A stretch of DNA of 29,666 nt, taken from NCBI GenBank assembly GCA_023415605.1, contig JAEZKB010000261.1:1-29666 (forward strand). The letters are read 5' to 3'. The DNA is from Pseudomonadota bacterium (GTDB lineage Bacteria > Pseudomonadota > Alphaproteobacteria > Rhizobiales > Devosiaceae). The position numbers were made by a program, and so were the translations under genes. Each line of letters begins with the position of its first letter. Position 1 is the first letter of the stretch. Positions 1 through 8,132 of this stretch are shown one piece after another. The notes below the pieces were generated by a model that did no database searches, was not told the DNA's origin, and was given only the letters and a program-made list of their open reading frames with translations.

Positions 1-57
1 CTAACAAGTCACATTGGCGACAAGCCAGTTCGGTTTTCCTTGGGGAGGGGCGGCCTC

Positions 58-1080
58 GTGACCGACATCATTCAGCAGATCATCGGCGCATTGATCGCCA
101 TCGTCATCGCCTTGGGCGGTTGCGTGGCCTATTTCTGGGGCACCAACTGGCTGCTCGACAAGTTCCTCGCCTCGTCGGAGACGATGAGCGGCAATGAGAT
201 GACCCGGCGCGATAACCTGCGCAGCCAGATCCGGCCCTGGCTCTTCCTCGCACCGGCATTGTTGTTTCTCACCGTTTATCTCGTCTACCCGGTGATCGAG
301 ACCTTCCGCCTCTCCTTCTTCGACAAGACCGGCCGCAACTTCATCGGCTTTTCCAACTATTTCTGGCTCTTCGGCGACGGCAATTTCCACCAGTCGGTGA
401 TCAACAACATCCTCTGGCTGATCATCGTGCCGAGCCTGGCCACCGCCTTCGGCCTAGTCATCGCCGTGCTGGCCGACCGGCTTTGGTGGGGCAACATCGC
501 CAAGTCGCTGGTGTTCATGCCCATGGCCATCAGCTTCGTCGGCGCCTCGGTGATCTGGAAGTTCGTCTACGACTATCGCGGCGATGCCGAAAACCAGATC
601 GGTGTGCTTAATGCGCTGGTCACCTTCTTCGGCCTGCCGCCGCAGGCCTGGATCACCATTCCGTTCTGGAACTCGATCCTCTTGATGATCATCCTTGTCT
701 GGATCCAGACCGGCTTTGCCATGGTCATCCTCTCGGCGGCCCTGCGCGGCGTGCCTGAGGAGACGCTGGAGGCGGCCCGCATCGACGGCGCGAACGGCTT
801 CCGCATCTTCTTCGACATCATGATCCCGCAGATCTGGGGCACCATCGTCGTGGTCTGGACCACTATCACCATCGTGGTGCTGAAGGTCTTCGACATCATC
901 TTCGCCATGACCAACGGCCAATGGAACACCGAAGTGCTGGCCAACCTCATGTTCAAGTGGATGTTCGTCAACTTCGACTATGGCCGCGGCTCGTCCATCG
1001 CCGTGATCATCATGCTGGCCGTGCTGCCGATCATGATCTGGAATATTCGCCGCGCCAACGCCGAAGAGGGGACCCGCTGA
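58..1080 (+). CDS. aglF: Alpha-glucoside ABC transporter permease AglF
   Basis: This is an inner-membrane permease of the MalF class, 340 residues. It pairs with AglG to form the channel of an alpha-glucoside (sucrose, maltose, trehalose type) importer. The N-terminus has an extra membrane segment (IIGALIAIVIALGGCVAYF) before the usual core, as in rhizobial AglF. The conserved EAA loop for the ATPase is visible near residue 240 (EAARIDGANGFRIFFDIMIP). GTG at 58 is preferred over the in-frame TTG at 40 because GGGGAGGGG lies 7-15 bases upstream of it and the TTG has no ribosome binding site. The stop overlaps the aglG start (TGATG), so the two are translationally coupled. The binding-protein gene aglE would be expected just upstream, outside the window. 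The family call is firm; the exact sugar is inferred. Confidence 0.93.
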   Translation: MTDIIQQIIGALIAIVIALGGCVAYFWGTNWLLDKFLASSETMSGNEMTRRDNLRSQIRPWLFLAPALLFLTVYLVYPVIETFRLSFFDKTGRNFIGFSNYFWLFGDGNFHQSVINNILWLIIVPSLATAFGLVIAVLADRLWWGNIAKSLVFMPMAISFVGASVIWKFVYDYRGDAENQIGVLNALVTFFGLPPQAWITIPFWNSILLMIILVWIQTGFAMVILSAALRGVPEETLEAARIDGANGFRIFFDIMIPQIWGTIVVVWTTITIVVLKVFDIIFAMTNGQWNTEVLANLMFKWMFVNFDYGRGSSIAVIIMLAVLPIMIWNIRRANAEEGTR

Positions 1081-2267
1081 TGACCACCGCAGTCGAAACG
1101 GCCACCGTCGCCCGTCCCGCCGCCAACGCGGTGAAACTGGATGTCGGCAAGCTCTTCACCCACCTGGCGTTGCTGTTCCTTGTGATCCTCTGGACCTTCC
1201 CCACCGCGGGCCTGCTGATCTCGTCGCTGCGCGACAAGGACCAGCTCGCCGTTTCCGGCTGGTGGACGGCACTCTCCACGTCCACCTCGCTCGGCGTCAC
1301 TCGTATCGGCACCGCCGACGATCAGGTCGAGGAGGGCGGCCGCTTCGTCATCCGCGGCAACGTCTTCGGCACCGATACCAACAAGCATCTCGAAAGCTTC
1401 GGCCTCTCCAATGCCGAGCCCGCTGCCGCGGCCGCTGGCACCTCGCTGCCGATGCGCGAAGGCGGCGAGATCACGGTGCAGGAAGACGGCGCATTCGAAT
1501 GGGTCAACACCACCCGCTTCGAGCACACCCGTGGCCCGCGCATCTTCTACGTCTCCGGCATCGCTCCGCGTTTCACCCTCGACAACTATGTCGAAGTGCT
1601 GACGGCGAACGGCGTCGGCCGTAGCTTCATCAATTCCTTCACGGTGACGATCCCCGCCACCATCATCCCCATCCTGATGGCGGCCTTCGCGGCCTATGCC
1701 CTGGCCTGGATGCGTTTCCCCTTCCGCGGTGTCATCGTGGCGGTGGTGGTTGGCCTGCTCGTCGTGCCGCTGCAGATGTCTCTGATCCCGCTGCTCTCGC
1801 TCTATAACGGCATCGCGCAGACCTTCGGCGCCGAGGACGGCAAGACCTACCTGGGCATCTGGCTGGCGCACACCGCATTCGGCCTGCCGCTCGCCATCTA
1901 CCTTCTCCGCAACTATATGGCCGGCCTGCCCAAGGAGATCATGGAGTCCGCCCGCATCGACGGCGCCTCCCACTTCAAGATCTTCACCACCATGGTGCTG
2001 CCGCTGAGCTTCCCGGCGCTGGCTTCGTTCTCGATCTTCCAGTTCCTCTGGGTCTGGAACGACCTTCTCGTCGCCATGGTTTTCCTTGGCGCCCAGGAGA
2101 GCAAGCTCGTGCTCACCGGCAAGCTGGTGTCGCTGCTCGGGTCGCGCGGCAACAACTGGGAAATCCTCACCGCCGGCGCCTTCATCACCATTGTGGTGCC
2201 GCTGATCGTCTTCTTCTCCCTCCAGCGCTACTTCGTCCGCGGCCTCCTCGCTGGCAGCGTGAAATAG
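1080..2267 (+). CDS. aglG: Alpha-glucoside ABC transporter permease AglG
   Basis: Second inner-membrane permease of the alpha-glucoside importer, MalG class, 395 residues. That is about 100 longer than ordinary MalG proteins because of a soluble insertion between the first membrane segment (about residues 27-48) and the transport core. The insertion spans about residues 60-160, is probably periplasmic, and is also characteristic of AglG. The EAA loop reads ESARIDGASHFKIFTTMVLP near residue 290 and would dock with AglK. The ATG at 1080 overlaps the aglF stop, and earlier in-frame codons lie inside aglF. The gene is followed by a strong terminator, so in this genome the transcript ends here rather than continuing into aglA and aglK, which lie about 13.6 kb away on the other strand. 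Confidence 0.93.
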   Translation: MTTAVETATVARPAANAVKLDVGKLFTHLALLFLVILWTFPTAGLLISSLRDKDQLAVSGWWTALSTSTSLGVTRIGTADDQVEEGGRFVIRGNVFGTDTNKHLESFGLSNAEPAAAAAGTSLPMREGGEITVQEDGAFEWVNTTRFEHTRGPRIFYVSGIAPRFTLDNYVEVLTANGVGRSFINSFTVTIPATIIPILMAAFAAYALAWMRFPFRGVIVAVVVGLLVVPLQMSLIPLLSLYNGIAQTFGAEDGKTYLGIWLAHTAFGLPLAIYLLRNYMAGLPKEIMESARIDGASHFKIFTTMVLPLSFPALASFSIFQFLWVWNDLLVAMVFLGAQESKLVLTGKLVSLLGSRGNNWEILTAGAFITIVVPLIVFFSLQRYFVRGLLAGSVK

Positions 2268-2295
2268 AGCAGGGCGGTCCTCTCGGAATCCACCC

Positions 2296-2324
2296 AAGGC
2301 CGGCAGCGATGCCGGCCTTTTCTC
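2296..2324 (+). terminator. Rho-independent terminator of aglF-aglG
   Basis: A perfect 9-bp stem (AAGGCCGGC at 2296-2304, GCCGGCCTT at 2311-2319) with a 6-base loop is followed by a T-rich tail (TTCTCT), 28 bases after the aglG stop. The T tract is present only in the plus direction, so it should serve aglG better than the facing oxidoreductase gene. Confidence 0.82.
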
Positions 2325-2393
2325 TGCAAGGTAATCAAGCCGGTGGTGGTCATGCCCCGCCCGTCGCGTGCCCAGAACCGCCTGAGCCCTCGC

Positions 2394-3455
2394 CTACTCA
2401 GGTGACGTCCCACACTCCAGCGCCTTATCCAGCAGGCGCTGCAAGTTGGCTGCATGGCGGAAGGAGGGCTCCAGCGTCCTCCCCTGCCGAACCGCATGGA
2501 TGAAGCGCTCATAGTTGGTCGGTACTGGGTCCACCGGCACGTCTGTCCATGTCTGCGTGTGCCGTGCCTCGCCCAGGCAGGCGCGGAGGCGCGATACCCG
2601 GTCGGCGCCTGGCTGCACATAGCCAAAGCTCACCTCCAGTGCCCCGCGATCGCCGAACACCCGCAACTGCACGTCGTCGATGTAGCCGGTGGCCATGCGC
2701 GTGGCATGGATCACCCCAAGCGCGCCATTGTCGAACTCCACCGCCATGGCGAAGCTGTCATTGGCATCGAGCCGGTACTCGCCGATGCTGCCGCCCTCCG
2801 CCTTGGGGAAGGTCTTGAGCCGGCAACTCATCTGCGCGATCTCGGCCGCGGTTCCGTAGGACGCGAAGTCGAGGATATGGATGCCGACATCGCCCAGCAC
2901 GCCGTTAGAGCCATGTGCCCGCGACAGCCGCCATAGCCAGGTCGGCGAGGTTTGCCAATCGCCCCAATGCTGGCTTGTGAGCCAGCTCTGGAGATACGAA
3001 GCTTCGACATGCCGGATGGTGCCCAGCTCGCCCGCCAACACCATCTGGCGGGCGCGTTGCAGCGCCGCTACATTGCGATAGGTCAGATTGACCATCCCGA
3101 CGAGGCCTTGGCTTTCCGCGCGGTCCGCCATCTCGGCCGCATGGGCATAGTGCGTCGCCAGGGGCTTTTCGCAGAAGACGTGCTTGTTGGCCTTGAGCAA
3201 CTGCATCGTGGTCGCATAGTGGACCCGGTCCGGCGTCGCATTGCTCGCCGCGTCGAACCCGCCCCAGGCGATCGCCTCTTCGAGCGTCTTGAAGCGGTTA
3301 GGAATGCTGTTGGCGTCGCAGAAGTCAGCGAGCCTCTGCTGGTCCTGGTCGACGCCGCCGACAATTTCTACCCCCGGCATGACGCTGAAGTTATTGGCAT
3401 GGAACTGGGCCATCCAGCCCGTTCCGACGATGAGCAGTCGCGTGGTGGTTGCCAA
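2394..3455 (-). CDS. Gfo/Idh/MocA-family NAD(P)-dependent oxidoreductase
   Basis: A cytoplasmic dehydrogenase of the glucose-fructose oxidoreductase / inositol dehydrogenase family, about 353 residues. The N-terminal Rossmann fold has the dinucleotide loop (LLIVGTGWMAQFH, residues 8-19). The family motif EKP is at 96-98 (HVFCEKPLA), with Lys97 the usual catalytic lysine, and GDVGIHILD at 188-196 supplies the conserved Asp and His. The substrate cannot be read from sequence; a sugar or polyol is likely. An ATG at 3473 is possible, but AAGGAG lies 6 bases before a TTG at 3455, so the TTG start is preferred and would remove six residues. It converges on aglG, so it is not in that operon, although a link to sugar catabolism is plausible. 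Confidence 0.88.
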   Translation of the reverse strand: MATTTRLLIVGTGWMAQFHANNFSVMPGVEIVGGVDQDQQRLADFCDANSIPNRFKTLEEAIAWGGFDAASNATPDRVHYATTMQLLKANKHVFCEKPLATHYAHAAEMADRAESQGLVGMVNLTYRNVAALQRARQMVLAGELGTIRHVEASYLQSWLTSQHWGDWQTSPTWLWRLSRAHGSNGVLGDVGIHILDFASYGTAAEIAQMSCRLKTFPKAEGGSIGEYRLDANDSFAMAVEFDNGALGVIHATRMATGYIDDVQLRVFGDRGALEVSFGYVQPGADRVSRLRACLGEARHTQTWTDVPVDPVPTNYERFIHAVRQGRTLEPSFRHAANLQRLLDKALECGTSPE

Positions 3456-3516
3456 CTGATACTCCTTGGGCATCGAAAGGGAGGAACCACCGGACTACCT
3501 TCGTAGTTGCACCTGC

Positions 3517-3885
3517 ATGGCAGACATCACTCACAACGACCGATCCCTCGCCGACGCCGACAAGCTGGTGCGCCGTGAGGCGCTTCTCGGGCAGCTCCGG
3601 CCGATCGAGGATATTGTTTCAGCCGCGAGCCAGGAAATCGCGAAGCACCGTGCCGCGTGCAAAGCCGCCGAAGAGAGCGGCCGCGCCGACATCGAGCAGC
3701 TGCGGCGCGCCCGCGCTGCCGCCGATGGTGTGGAAGAGCTCGTTGGCCGCTTCGGCCTCATGGCAGACGACATGTCCGGCCAGTCCAAGGCTGTAGACGA
3801 AGCCCTGACCCAGCTTGAAGACATGCTCGCGGACCTGCGCGAACAAATCCGCGGCGTGGTCAGTCGTCTCGAAGACCTCTCCTAA
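3517..3885 (+). CDS. Small coiled-coil hypothetical protein
   Basis: A 122-residue soluble, highly charged protein with no signal peptide or membrane segment. Heptad-like stretches run through most of its length (for example HRAACKAAEESGRADIEQLR and LTQLEDMLADLREQIRGVVS), suggesting a long helical coiled coil. The family is not recognised. ATG at 3517 is chosen because the only earlier in-frame start, TTG 3466, lies inside the divergent oxidoreductase gene; no strong ribosome binding site precedes either. It is divergent from the oxidoreductase with about 60 bases between them. A small inverted repeat (TGCCG, CGGCA, 3895-3910) follows the stop and may be a weak terminator. Codon pattern is like the neighbours, so it is probably real. 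Confidence 0.62.
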   Translation: MADITHNDRSLADADKLVRREALLGQLRPIEDIVSAASQEIAKHRAACKAAEESGRADIEQLRRARAAADGVEELVGRFGLMADDMSGQSKAVDEALTQLEDMLADLREQIRGVVSRLEDLS

Positions 3886-3982
3886 CAGCCTGCTTGCCGG
3901 TCAATCGGCAGGCGTTCTGCTGCATCCATGCCAAGCTGCAGAAGTTGGAGTGACGTACCCGCGCGGCCGGAACGATGGCGCC

Positions 3983-3997
3983 TTAACCGCCTGTCAA
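3983..3997 (+). promoter_or_regulatory. Near-match to a CtrA binding site
   Basis: TTAA-N7-TCAA resembles the alphaproteobacterial cell-cycle regulator CtrA box TTAA-N7-TTAA with one mismatch. A further TTAACC half-site lies at 4018-4023. Both are about 80-115 bases upstream of the L,D-transpeptidase start. Short motifs like this arise by chance, so the call is tentative. Confidence 0.2.
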
Positions 3998-4098
3998 CCA
4001 CACTGATTTTCCGGGCCTTAACCACGCGACTTCACCGCGGCTTTGGCATTTTGCGCAACACTGCGCTCACCATCCTTTGTGTTCGTGAGTAATAGCAG

Positions 4099-4722
4099 AT
4101 GTCGCGTTGGGTTCGCGCCGCTTCGATCGGCCTGGGTATCCTTCTCTCCTTCTCGTCGGTTGCGCCGGCTTTTGCCGCCAACAACCTGTCGTTCATATTC
4201 AATCCGCCCAAGGGCATGACCGTGACGCACGGCAAGCCGACCCACGGCTTGCAGCTGCGCTCGGGCAAGGTCCGGCTGGACTCGCAATATCTGCGGCAGG
4301 TCGTCGGCTATGCCGGCAAGGAGAGGCCGGGGACGATCATCGTCAATACCGGCAAGAAGTTCCTCTACCTCGTCCTCGGCGACGGCAAGGCCATGCGCTA
4401 CGGCATCGGCACCGCCCGCTCGGGTTTTGAGTGGAGCGGCACCCACAAGGTCACCAACAAGCGCGAGTGGCCGTCATGGACGCCGCCGGCCGAAATGCGC
4501 AAGCGTCAGCCCGGCCTGCCCAAGCACATGGAAGGCGGCATCAACAATCCGCTCGGCGCCCGCGCCCTCTATATCGGCTCCACGCTCTATCGCATCCACG
4601 GCACCAATGAGCCCTGGAGCATCGGCACCAACGTCTCATCCGGCTGCATCCGCATGGTCAACGACGACGTGATCGATCTTTACGAGCGCGTGAAAATTGG
4701 CGCCAAGGTGATTGTTCTTTAG
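4099..4722 (+). CDS. Periplasmic L,D-transpeptidase (ErfK/YbiS/YcfS/YnhG family)
   Basis: A peptidoglycan-modifying enzyme, 207 residues, that would form 3-3 crosslinks or anchor proteins to the wall in the periplasm. Residues 1-27 form a signal peptide ending VAPAFA-A. The YkuD catalytic domain covers about residues 78-207. Its hallmark motif is complete: His167 (RIHGTNEPW) and the nucleophile Cys183 within SSGCIRM. No separate peptidoglycan-binding domain is seen. The ATG at 4099 gives a proper signal peptide, though the ribosome binding site is weak. The region upstream (3886-4098) has TTAACC half-sites only. The family usually has many copies in rhizobia, so the physiological role of this one is not fixed by sequence. 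Confidence 0.92.
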   Translation: MSRWVRAASIGLGILLSFSSVAPAFAANNLSFIFNPPKGMTVTHGKPTHGLQLRSGKVRLDSQYLRQVVGYAGKERPGTIIVNTGKKFLYLVLGDGKAMRYGIGTARSGFEWSGTHKVTNKREWPSWTPPAEMRKRQPGLPKHMEGGINNPLGARALYIGSTLYRIHGTNEPWSIGTNVSSGCIRMVNDDVIDLYERVKIGAKVIVL

Positions 4723-4737
4723 TTAGGAATTTTAGGC

Positions 4738-4768
4738 ACTATCCGGGCTTATCAGGGGCCCGGATAGT
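4738..4768 (+). terminator. 11-bp hairpin between the transpeptidase and TadG genes
   Basis: ACTATCCGGGC (4738-4748) pairs perfectly with GCCCGGATAGT (4758-4768) around a 9-base loop. There is no T run after it, so it may be a weak terminator for the upstream gene or a leader structure. It ends four bases before the GTG start of the TadG-like gene, and the loop holds AGGG, the only purine-rich stretch near that start. Confidence 0.5.
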
Positions 4769-4772
4769 CGCC

Positions 4773-6641
4773 GTGTTGCATCGCTTCAAAGACCTGCTCA
4801 AGCGTTTCCAGCGCGATGAACGCGGTGCGTTCATGGTGCTGTTCGGCATTCTCGCCCTCGTGCTGATCGCCACCTCGGGCGCGGTCGTCGATTTCACCAA
4901 GATCGAACAGGCGCGTACACGCGCCCAGATCGCGCTCGACGCCGCCGCGCTCGGCCTGCAGCCGCATGTCTTCGACACCTCGCCGACCTGGACGTCTCAA
5001 AACTTCAGAGACGAAGCCACCCTGTTGCTCATCGAGCGGCTTGCCGACACGAGCATCACCGCTACAGTCGACAACGCGACGATCAACGTCCGGAACGGTC
5101 AATTGATCCTCGAGGCAAGGATTACCGTCCCCACCAACTTCGTCTCGCTAGTTGGCGTGCCCAATGTCAGCGCCCGGCTCGTGGCCGAAGCCACGCGCAA
5201 GCGTCTCAACCTCGAAGTCGCCATGGTGCTCGACAATTCAGGCTCGATGTCCAGCTACAGCCGCATGAGCCGCCTAAAGACAGCCGCCAAGAGCGCCACC
5301 GACATCCTCTTTGACAACAAGACTACTCAACCGAACGTCTTCGTTTCGATCATTCCATTCACCCAGTACGTCAATGTAGGCACGGCCAATCGGACGGCCA
5401 GCTGGATGAGCCAGACCGGCGCCTCGTCCGTGTCCCATCTCAACTTCGACAACGATGACAACGACGCGACGCCCTTTACCACGACGGTGAACCGTTGGAG
5501 CCTCTACGATGGATTCAACAATGAGCCTTGGGATGGCTGCGTGGAGGCGCGCGTCGCGCCGTTCGATACCACCGACGAAGTGCCCAATAATGCCGTGCCC
5601 GATACCATGTTCCAGCCGGTCTTTGCGCCGGACAGCCCGGTCGACGACTACATCAGTGACGACGGAGGCTCGTGCACGCGGGTTGCGCCAACGTGGGTCC
5701 GCACGCGAACGAAGGCCGGCTGCGGGTACAACAACTGGCAATCGGTCCAAACAAACTACGGGAACTGCAGCAGGACCCCGTCTGAGTCATATTCCGGCAC
5801 GGACGTGAATGGGGCGGCCGTTGCAAGCGCGCCGAGTTCCCAGCCGGCAGACAACTCTGTCTATTCTTACTACAATACCGCCAGCTGCTCGACGACCTAC
5901 GACGGATATTACGTCAGCAACACTAACAGCTACACATTCCGCCAAATACGAACGTGTACCTACGACTTCTCGGAACGGGAGCTACAGGAGCGGCTGTGCA
6001 AATATACCAACCGCAGCTATTCGGGTGATGGGGCTCGCTCGGACTGCCCCCGCGCCGCGATCCTGCCGTTGACCAATGTCCGCCAGACCGTCAAGGACCG
6101 GATCGATTACATGGAAGCCAACGGCTCCACCAATATTGAGCAGGGGTCGATCTGGGGCTTCCACTCGCTTTCGCCTACCGAACCGCTGACCGAGGGTCGT
6201 TCCTATGACGACGCTACGTCGAAAATCCTCATCATCATGACGGACGGCGAGAACAACCCGAACTACTCCAGTTACAGCAGCAACCGCTATGGCGTGTCGG
6301 GGTGGAACGCCTGGGGCTACCGCCTCAACAAGCGGCTTCTCACCGAGTCGACTACTCCGAAGGACTCCCTCGCGACGCAATCGGAAGTCATCGCCGAGGT
6401 GAATCGGCGGACTGTCGCGGCCTGCGCCAGCGCCAAGGCAAGGGGGGTGAAAGTCTACACCATCGGCCTGTCGGCCCCCAACGACAGCACCATCCAGATG
6501 TTGAAGGACTGCGCATCCCCCAGCGAAGTGTCAGCCGGGGTTACCCGGAACTACTGGTACTTCCCGAGTGATAGCGACAACCTTACCGATGTGTTCGAGG
6601 AGATCGCCGAGCAGCTCTCGGAACTGCGCCTGGCGCAGTAG
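4773..6641 (+). CDS. TadE/TadG-like protein with von Willebrand A domain
   Basis: A membrane-anchored surface or periplasmic protein of 622 residues related to TadG of the Flp pilus assembly systems. Residues about 10-45 match the TadE/G N-terminus (RDERGAF then a hydrophobic segment). A von Willebrand A domain begins near residue 146 with a metal-binding MIDAS motif DNSGS at 154-158, and the C-terminal part of the fold contains IIMTDGENN. Between them, about residues 280-420, is a long insertion rich in Ser, Tyr, Asn, Thr and Cys, which could form disulfides. GTG at 4773 is taken because the next ATG (4833) would cut the TadE-like segment. No other tad/cpa gene is present in the window, so this is an orphan TadG-type gene. 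The exact role is unknown. Confidence 0.85.
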   Translation: MLHRFKDLLKRFQRDERGAFMVLFGILALVLIATSGAVVDFTKIEQARTRAQIALDAAALGLQPHVFDTSPTWTSQNFRDEATLLLIERLADTSITATVDNATINVRNGQLILEARITVPTNFVSLVGVPNVSARLVAEATRKRLNLEVAMVLDNSGSMSSYSRMSRLKTAAKSATDILFDNKTTQPNVFVSIIPFTQYVNVGTANRTASWMSQTGASSVSHLNFDNDDNDATPFTTTVNRWSLYDGFNNEPWDGCVEARVAPFDTTDEVPNNAVPDTMFQPVFAPDSPVDDYISDDGGSCTRVAPTWVRTRTKAGCGYNNWQSVQTNYGNCSRTPSESYSGTDVNGAAVASAPSSQPADNSVYSYYNTASCSTTYDGYYVSNTNSYTFRQIRTCTYDFSERELQERLCKYTNRSYSGDGARSDCPRAAILPLTNVRQTVKDRIDYMEANGSTNIEQGSIWGFHSLSPTEPLTEGRSYDDATSKILIIMTDGENNPNYSSYSSNRYGVSGWNAWGYRLNKRLLTESTTPKDSLATQSEVIAEVNRRTVAACASAKARGVKVYTIGLSAPNDSTIQMLKDCASPSEVSAGVTRNYWYFPSDSDNLTDVFEEIAEQLSELRLAQ

Positions 6642-6875
6642 TCAGTGGTGGGAGGTGGTCAGCCGGAAACGGCGGCCACCGGGGAATGCGTTGAGCGCCG
6701 CGCGCTGCTCGTCCTCGGTGAGACCTTCGAACTCGACCTCTAGAATGGCTTCTGGCTCGTCCAGCGGCGCGATCACCTCGTCATTGCGCGGCAGGCGCAC
6801 GCCATGGCTACTGGCCAGCCAGAGCCGGGGGTAGGGATGGTGCTTGGGGGCGGAGACTGGCTTCTGCCGTTCCAT
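6642..6875 (-). CDS. Hypothetical protein, 77 residues
   Basis: A small soluble protein of unrecognised family with no signal peptide or membrane segment. The middle is acidic (DEPEAILEVEFEGLTEDEQ) and the C-terminus basic (FPGGRRFRLTTSHH). ATG 6875 is chosen because CGGAG sits 6 bases upstream; the open frame extends further but without a start that has a ribosome binding site. Its stop codon abuts the stop of the TadG-like gene with no bases between. Confidence 0.62.
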   Translation of the reverse strand: MERQKPVSAPKHHPYPRLWLASSHGVRLPRNDEVIAPLDEPEAILEVEFEGLTEDEQRAALNAFPGGRRFRLTTSHH

Positions 6876-7076
6876 GTTCGACTCCGTTCTACTAGTACAG
6901 CAACGCCGAGCCCCCACTCGCAGTTTCCGCACAGGACCGTGAGAATCCGCCAAAGCGCGTGAACCACGCTCCAACTTCGCGTTCATCCGCAGTTCATCGA
7001 CCGGGCAACTTCGTGGCAGCAACCCGCCACCACCCCTCTGCGTTCTCCCGCGGACTAGCTGAGGAGTATCAGTTCG

Positions 7077-7376
7077 ATGGGCCACGCCCGCTACTTCGTC
7101 ATGCCCCATTCCGAGCATTGGCTCGTGACACTCGAGGGCCGCACCATGGCCCATGTCGCTACCAAGAACGAGGCGATCAACAGCGCCATCGTCATGGCTG
7201 ACTTGATGGGATCGATGGGACACGACGCCGACGTCATGCTCGACGATGGTGAAAAGCTCTCGCTGATATGGACTTACGGCCAAAGCAAGTTCCGCGGCGC
7301 GCACCCGCGCAAGGTTGCCGCGCCGAAAAAGCGCAACCCGCGTTCGCACGTTAAGCCTGTCGCGGTCCCGGCATGA
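7077..7376 (+). CDS. DUF2188-like small protein
   Basis: A 99-residue protein. The first 70 residues follow the DUF2188 pattern: an aromatic strand (HWLVTLEG), a helix with NEAINSAIVMADLMG, then a strand and DDGE-x-WTYG. The last 28 residues are a basic tail (HPRKVAAPKKRNPRSHVK). The function of DUF2188 is unknown. The start is supported by GAGGAG about 9 bases upstream of ATG. Its stop overlaps the next gene (ATGA), so the two are co-translated. A second DUF2188-like gene lies close by at 7630-7884 on the opposite strand. The 200 bases upstream hold no gene that can be supported. Confidence 0.74.
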   Translation: MGHARYFVMPHSEHWLVTLEGRTMAHVATKNEAINSAIVMADLMGSMGHDADVMLDDGEKLSLIWTYGQSKFRGAHPRKVAAPKKRNPRSHVKPVAVPA

Positions 7377-7633
7377 GCGAGACCCTGCCACAGGCCATTT
7401 CACTCTGGCGCCACCCTAGGCGCTGGGGCTTTATCGTGTTCAACATCATCGCCATCGTGGCCCTGGTGAGTTGGATCGTCGCCAGCCAAAACGACATTCA
7501 AACCCTTGGCGTTTTCGGCTTGCCCTTCTACGCGTTGGGCTATGTCGGCATCGCTTTCCTGATGCTGGCTTGGATCGCCGCGTGGATCGCCTGGATCTGG
7601 ATGGTGGTGCGCCGCAGGCGCCTCAGGGCCTAG
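7373..7633 (+). CDS. Small two-helix membrane protein
   Basis: An 86-residue protein with two clear membrane helices, about residues 20-37 (FIVFNIIAIVALVSWIVA) and about 52-77 (YALGYVGIAFLMLAWIAAWI and beyond), and a very basic C-terminus (VVRRRRLRA) expected to stay in the cytoplasm. No family is recognised. The start overlaps the DUF2188-like gene upstream by four bases (ATGA), and the end overlaps the convergent gene by four bases (CTAG). Location is the inner membrane; function is unknown. Confidence 0.75.
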   Translation: MSETLPQAISLWRHPRRWGFIVFNIIAIVALVSWIVASQNDIQTLGVFGLPFYALGYVGIAFLMLAWIAAWIAWIWMVVRRRRLRA

Positions 7634-7884
7634 TGATGCGCAGCCTCGGCCACAGTGCGGCTGAGGAGGGAGCGCGCCGCCGACTGGTAGATCAACTCGT
7701 TATCGTGGCCGGGGCCTGCAACCCGCACTTCGCTCCGTCCGCCCTGCCGCGACGTCGCCGAAGCTCGGCTCACCGCTTCAGCCATTGCCGATTCCAGCGT
7801 CGAGAACGGGCCGTCGGACCGGCCGTCGAGGTCGATGAACCAGCGGTCGCGGACGAAGATAACGATATAGATGGACGTCGCCAT
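7630..7884 (-). CDS. DUF2188-like small protein (second copy)
   Basis: An 84-residue protein whose pattern resembles DUF2188: an N-terminal strand (MATSIYIVIFVRDRWFIDLDG), a short loop and helix (FSTLESAMAEAVSRASATS), a strand (SEVRVAGPGHDNELIY), then a helical tail. ATG 7884 is preferred because the conserved strand starts there; the open frame extends to 8019 but that part looks like shadow sequence. The ribosome binding site is weak (GGGG 10 bases upstream). It overlaps the convergent membrane-protein gene by CTAG. The 248 bases between this gene and the next contain only a short inverted repeat (GAAAGG, CCTTTC at 7933-7950). Confidence 0.68.
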   Translation of the reverse strand: MATSIYIVIFVRDRWFIDLDGRSDGPFSTLESAMAEAVSRASATSRQGGRSEVRVAGPGHDNELIYQSAARSLLSRTVAEAAHH

Positions 7885-8132
7885 AATTCTACTACCCCAC
7901 GCGCCGCAACCGCGCATAACGCCAAACGCGCGGAAAGGTTCAATCCTTTCAGGTATTAAGCTTAAGGGCCGTCGGAGTCGCCCGTCTCGGGCGCATACCC
8001 TCGTGCAACTACGGATCAAGACGTAGGTTTGAACCTCTTGACGTCAGCGCCTGCTTTGAGTCCGGGCCGCTCATCATGCCGCGGCGCAGGAGGGCAGGAT
8101 GTGCTGGATCGTCCGTAAGAAGGGAAACGGTC

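Noticed and set aside
1..57. Possible end of aglE upstream of aglF (TAA at 2-4)
   Set aside because: Too little sequence to show a reading frame; the binding-protein gene can only be guessed.
978..2297. A 439-codon minus-strand frame opposite aglG
   Set aside because: Low-complexity His/Glu/Arg-rich translation lying over a clear AglG protein; a codon-bias artefact.
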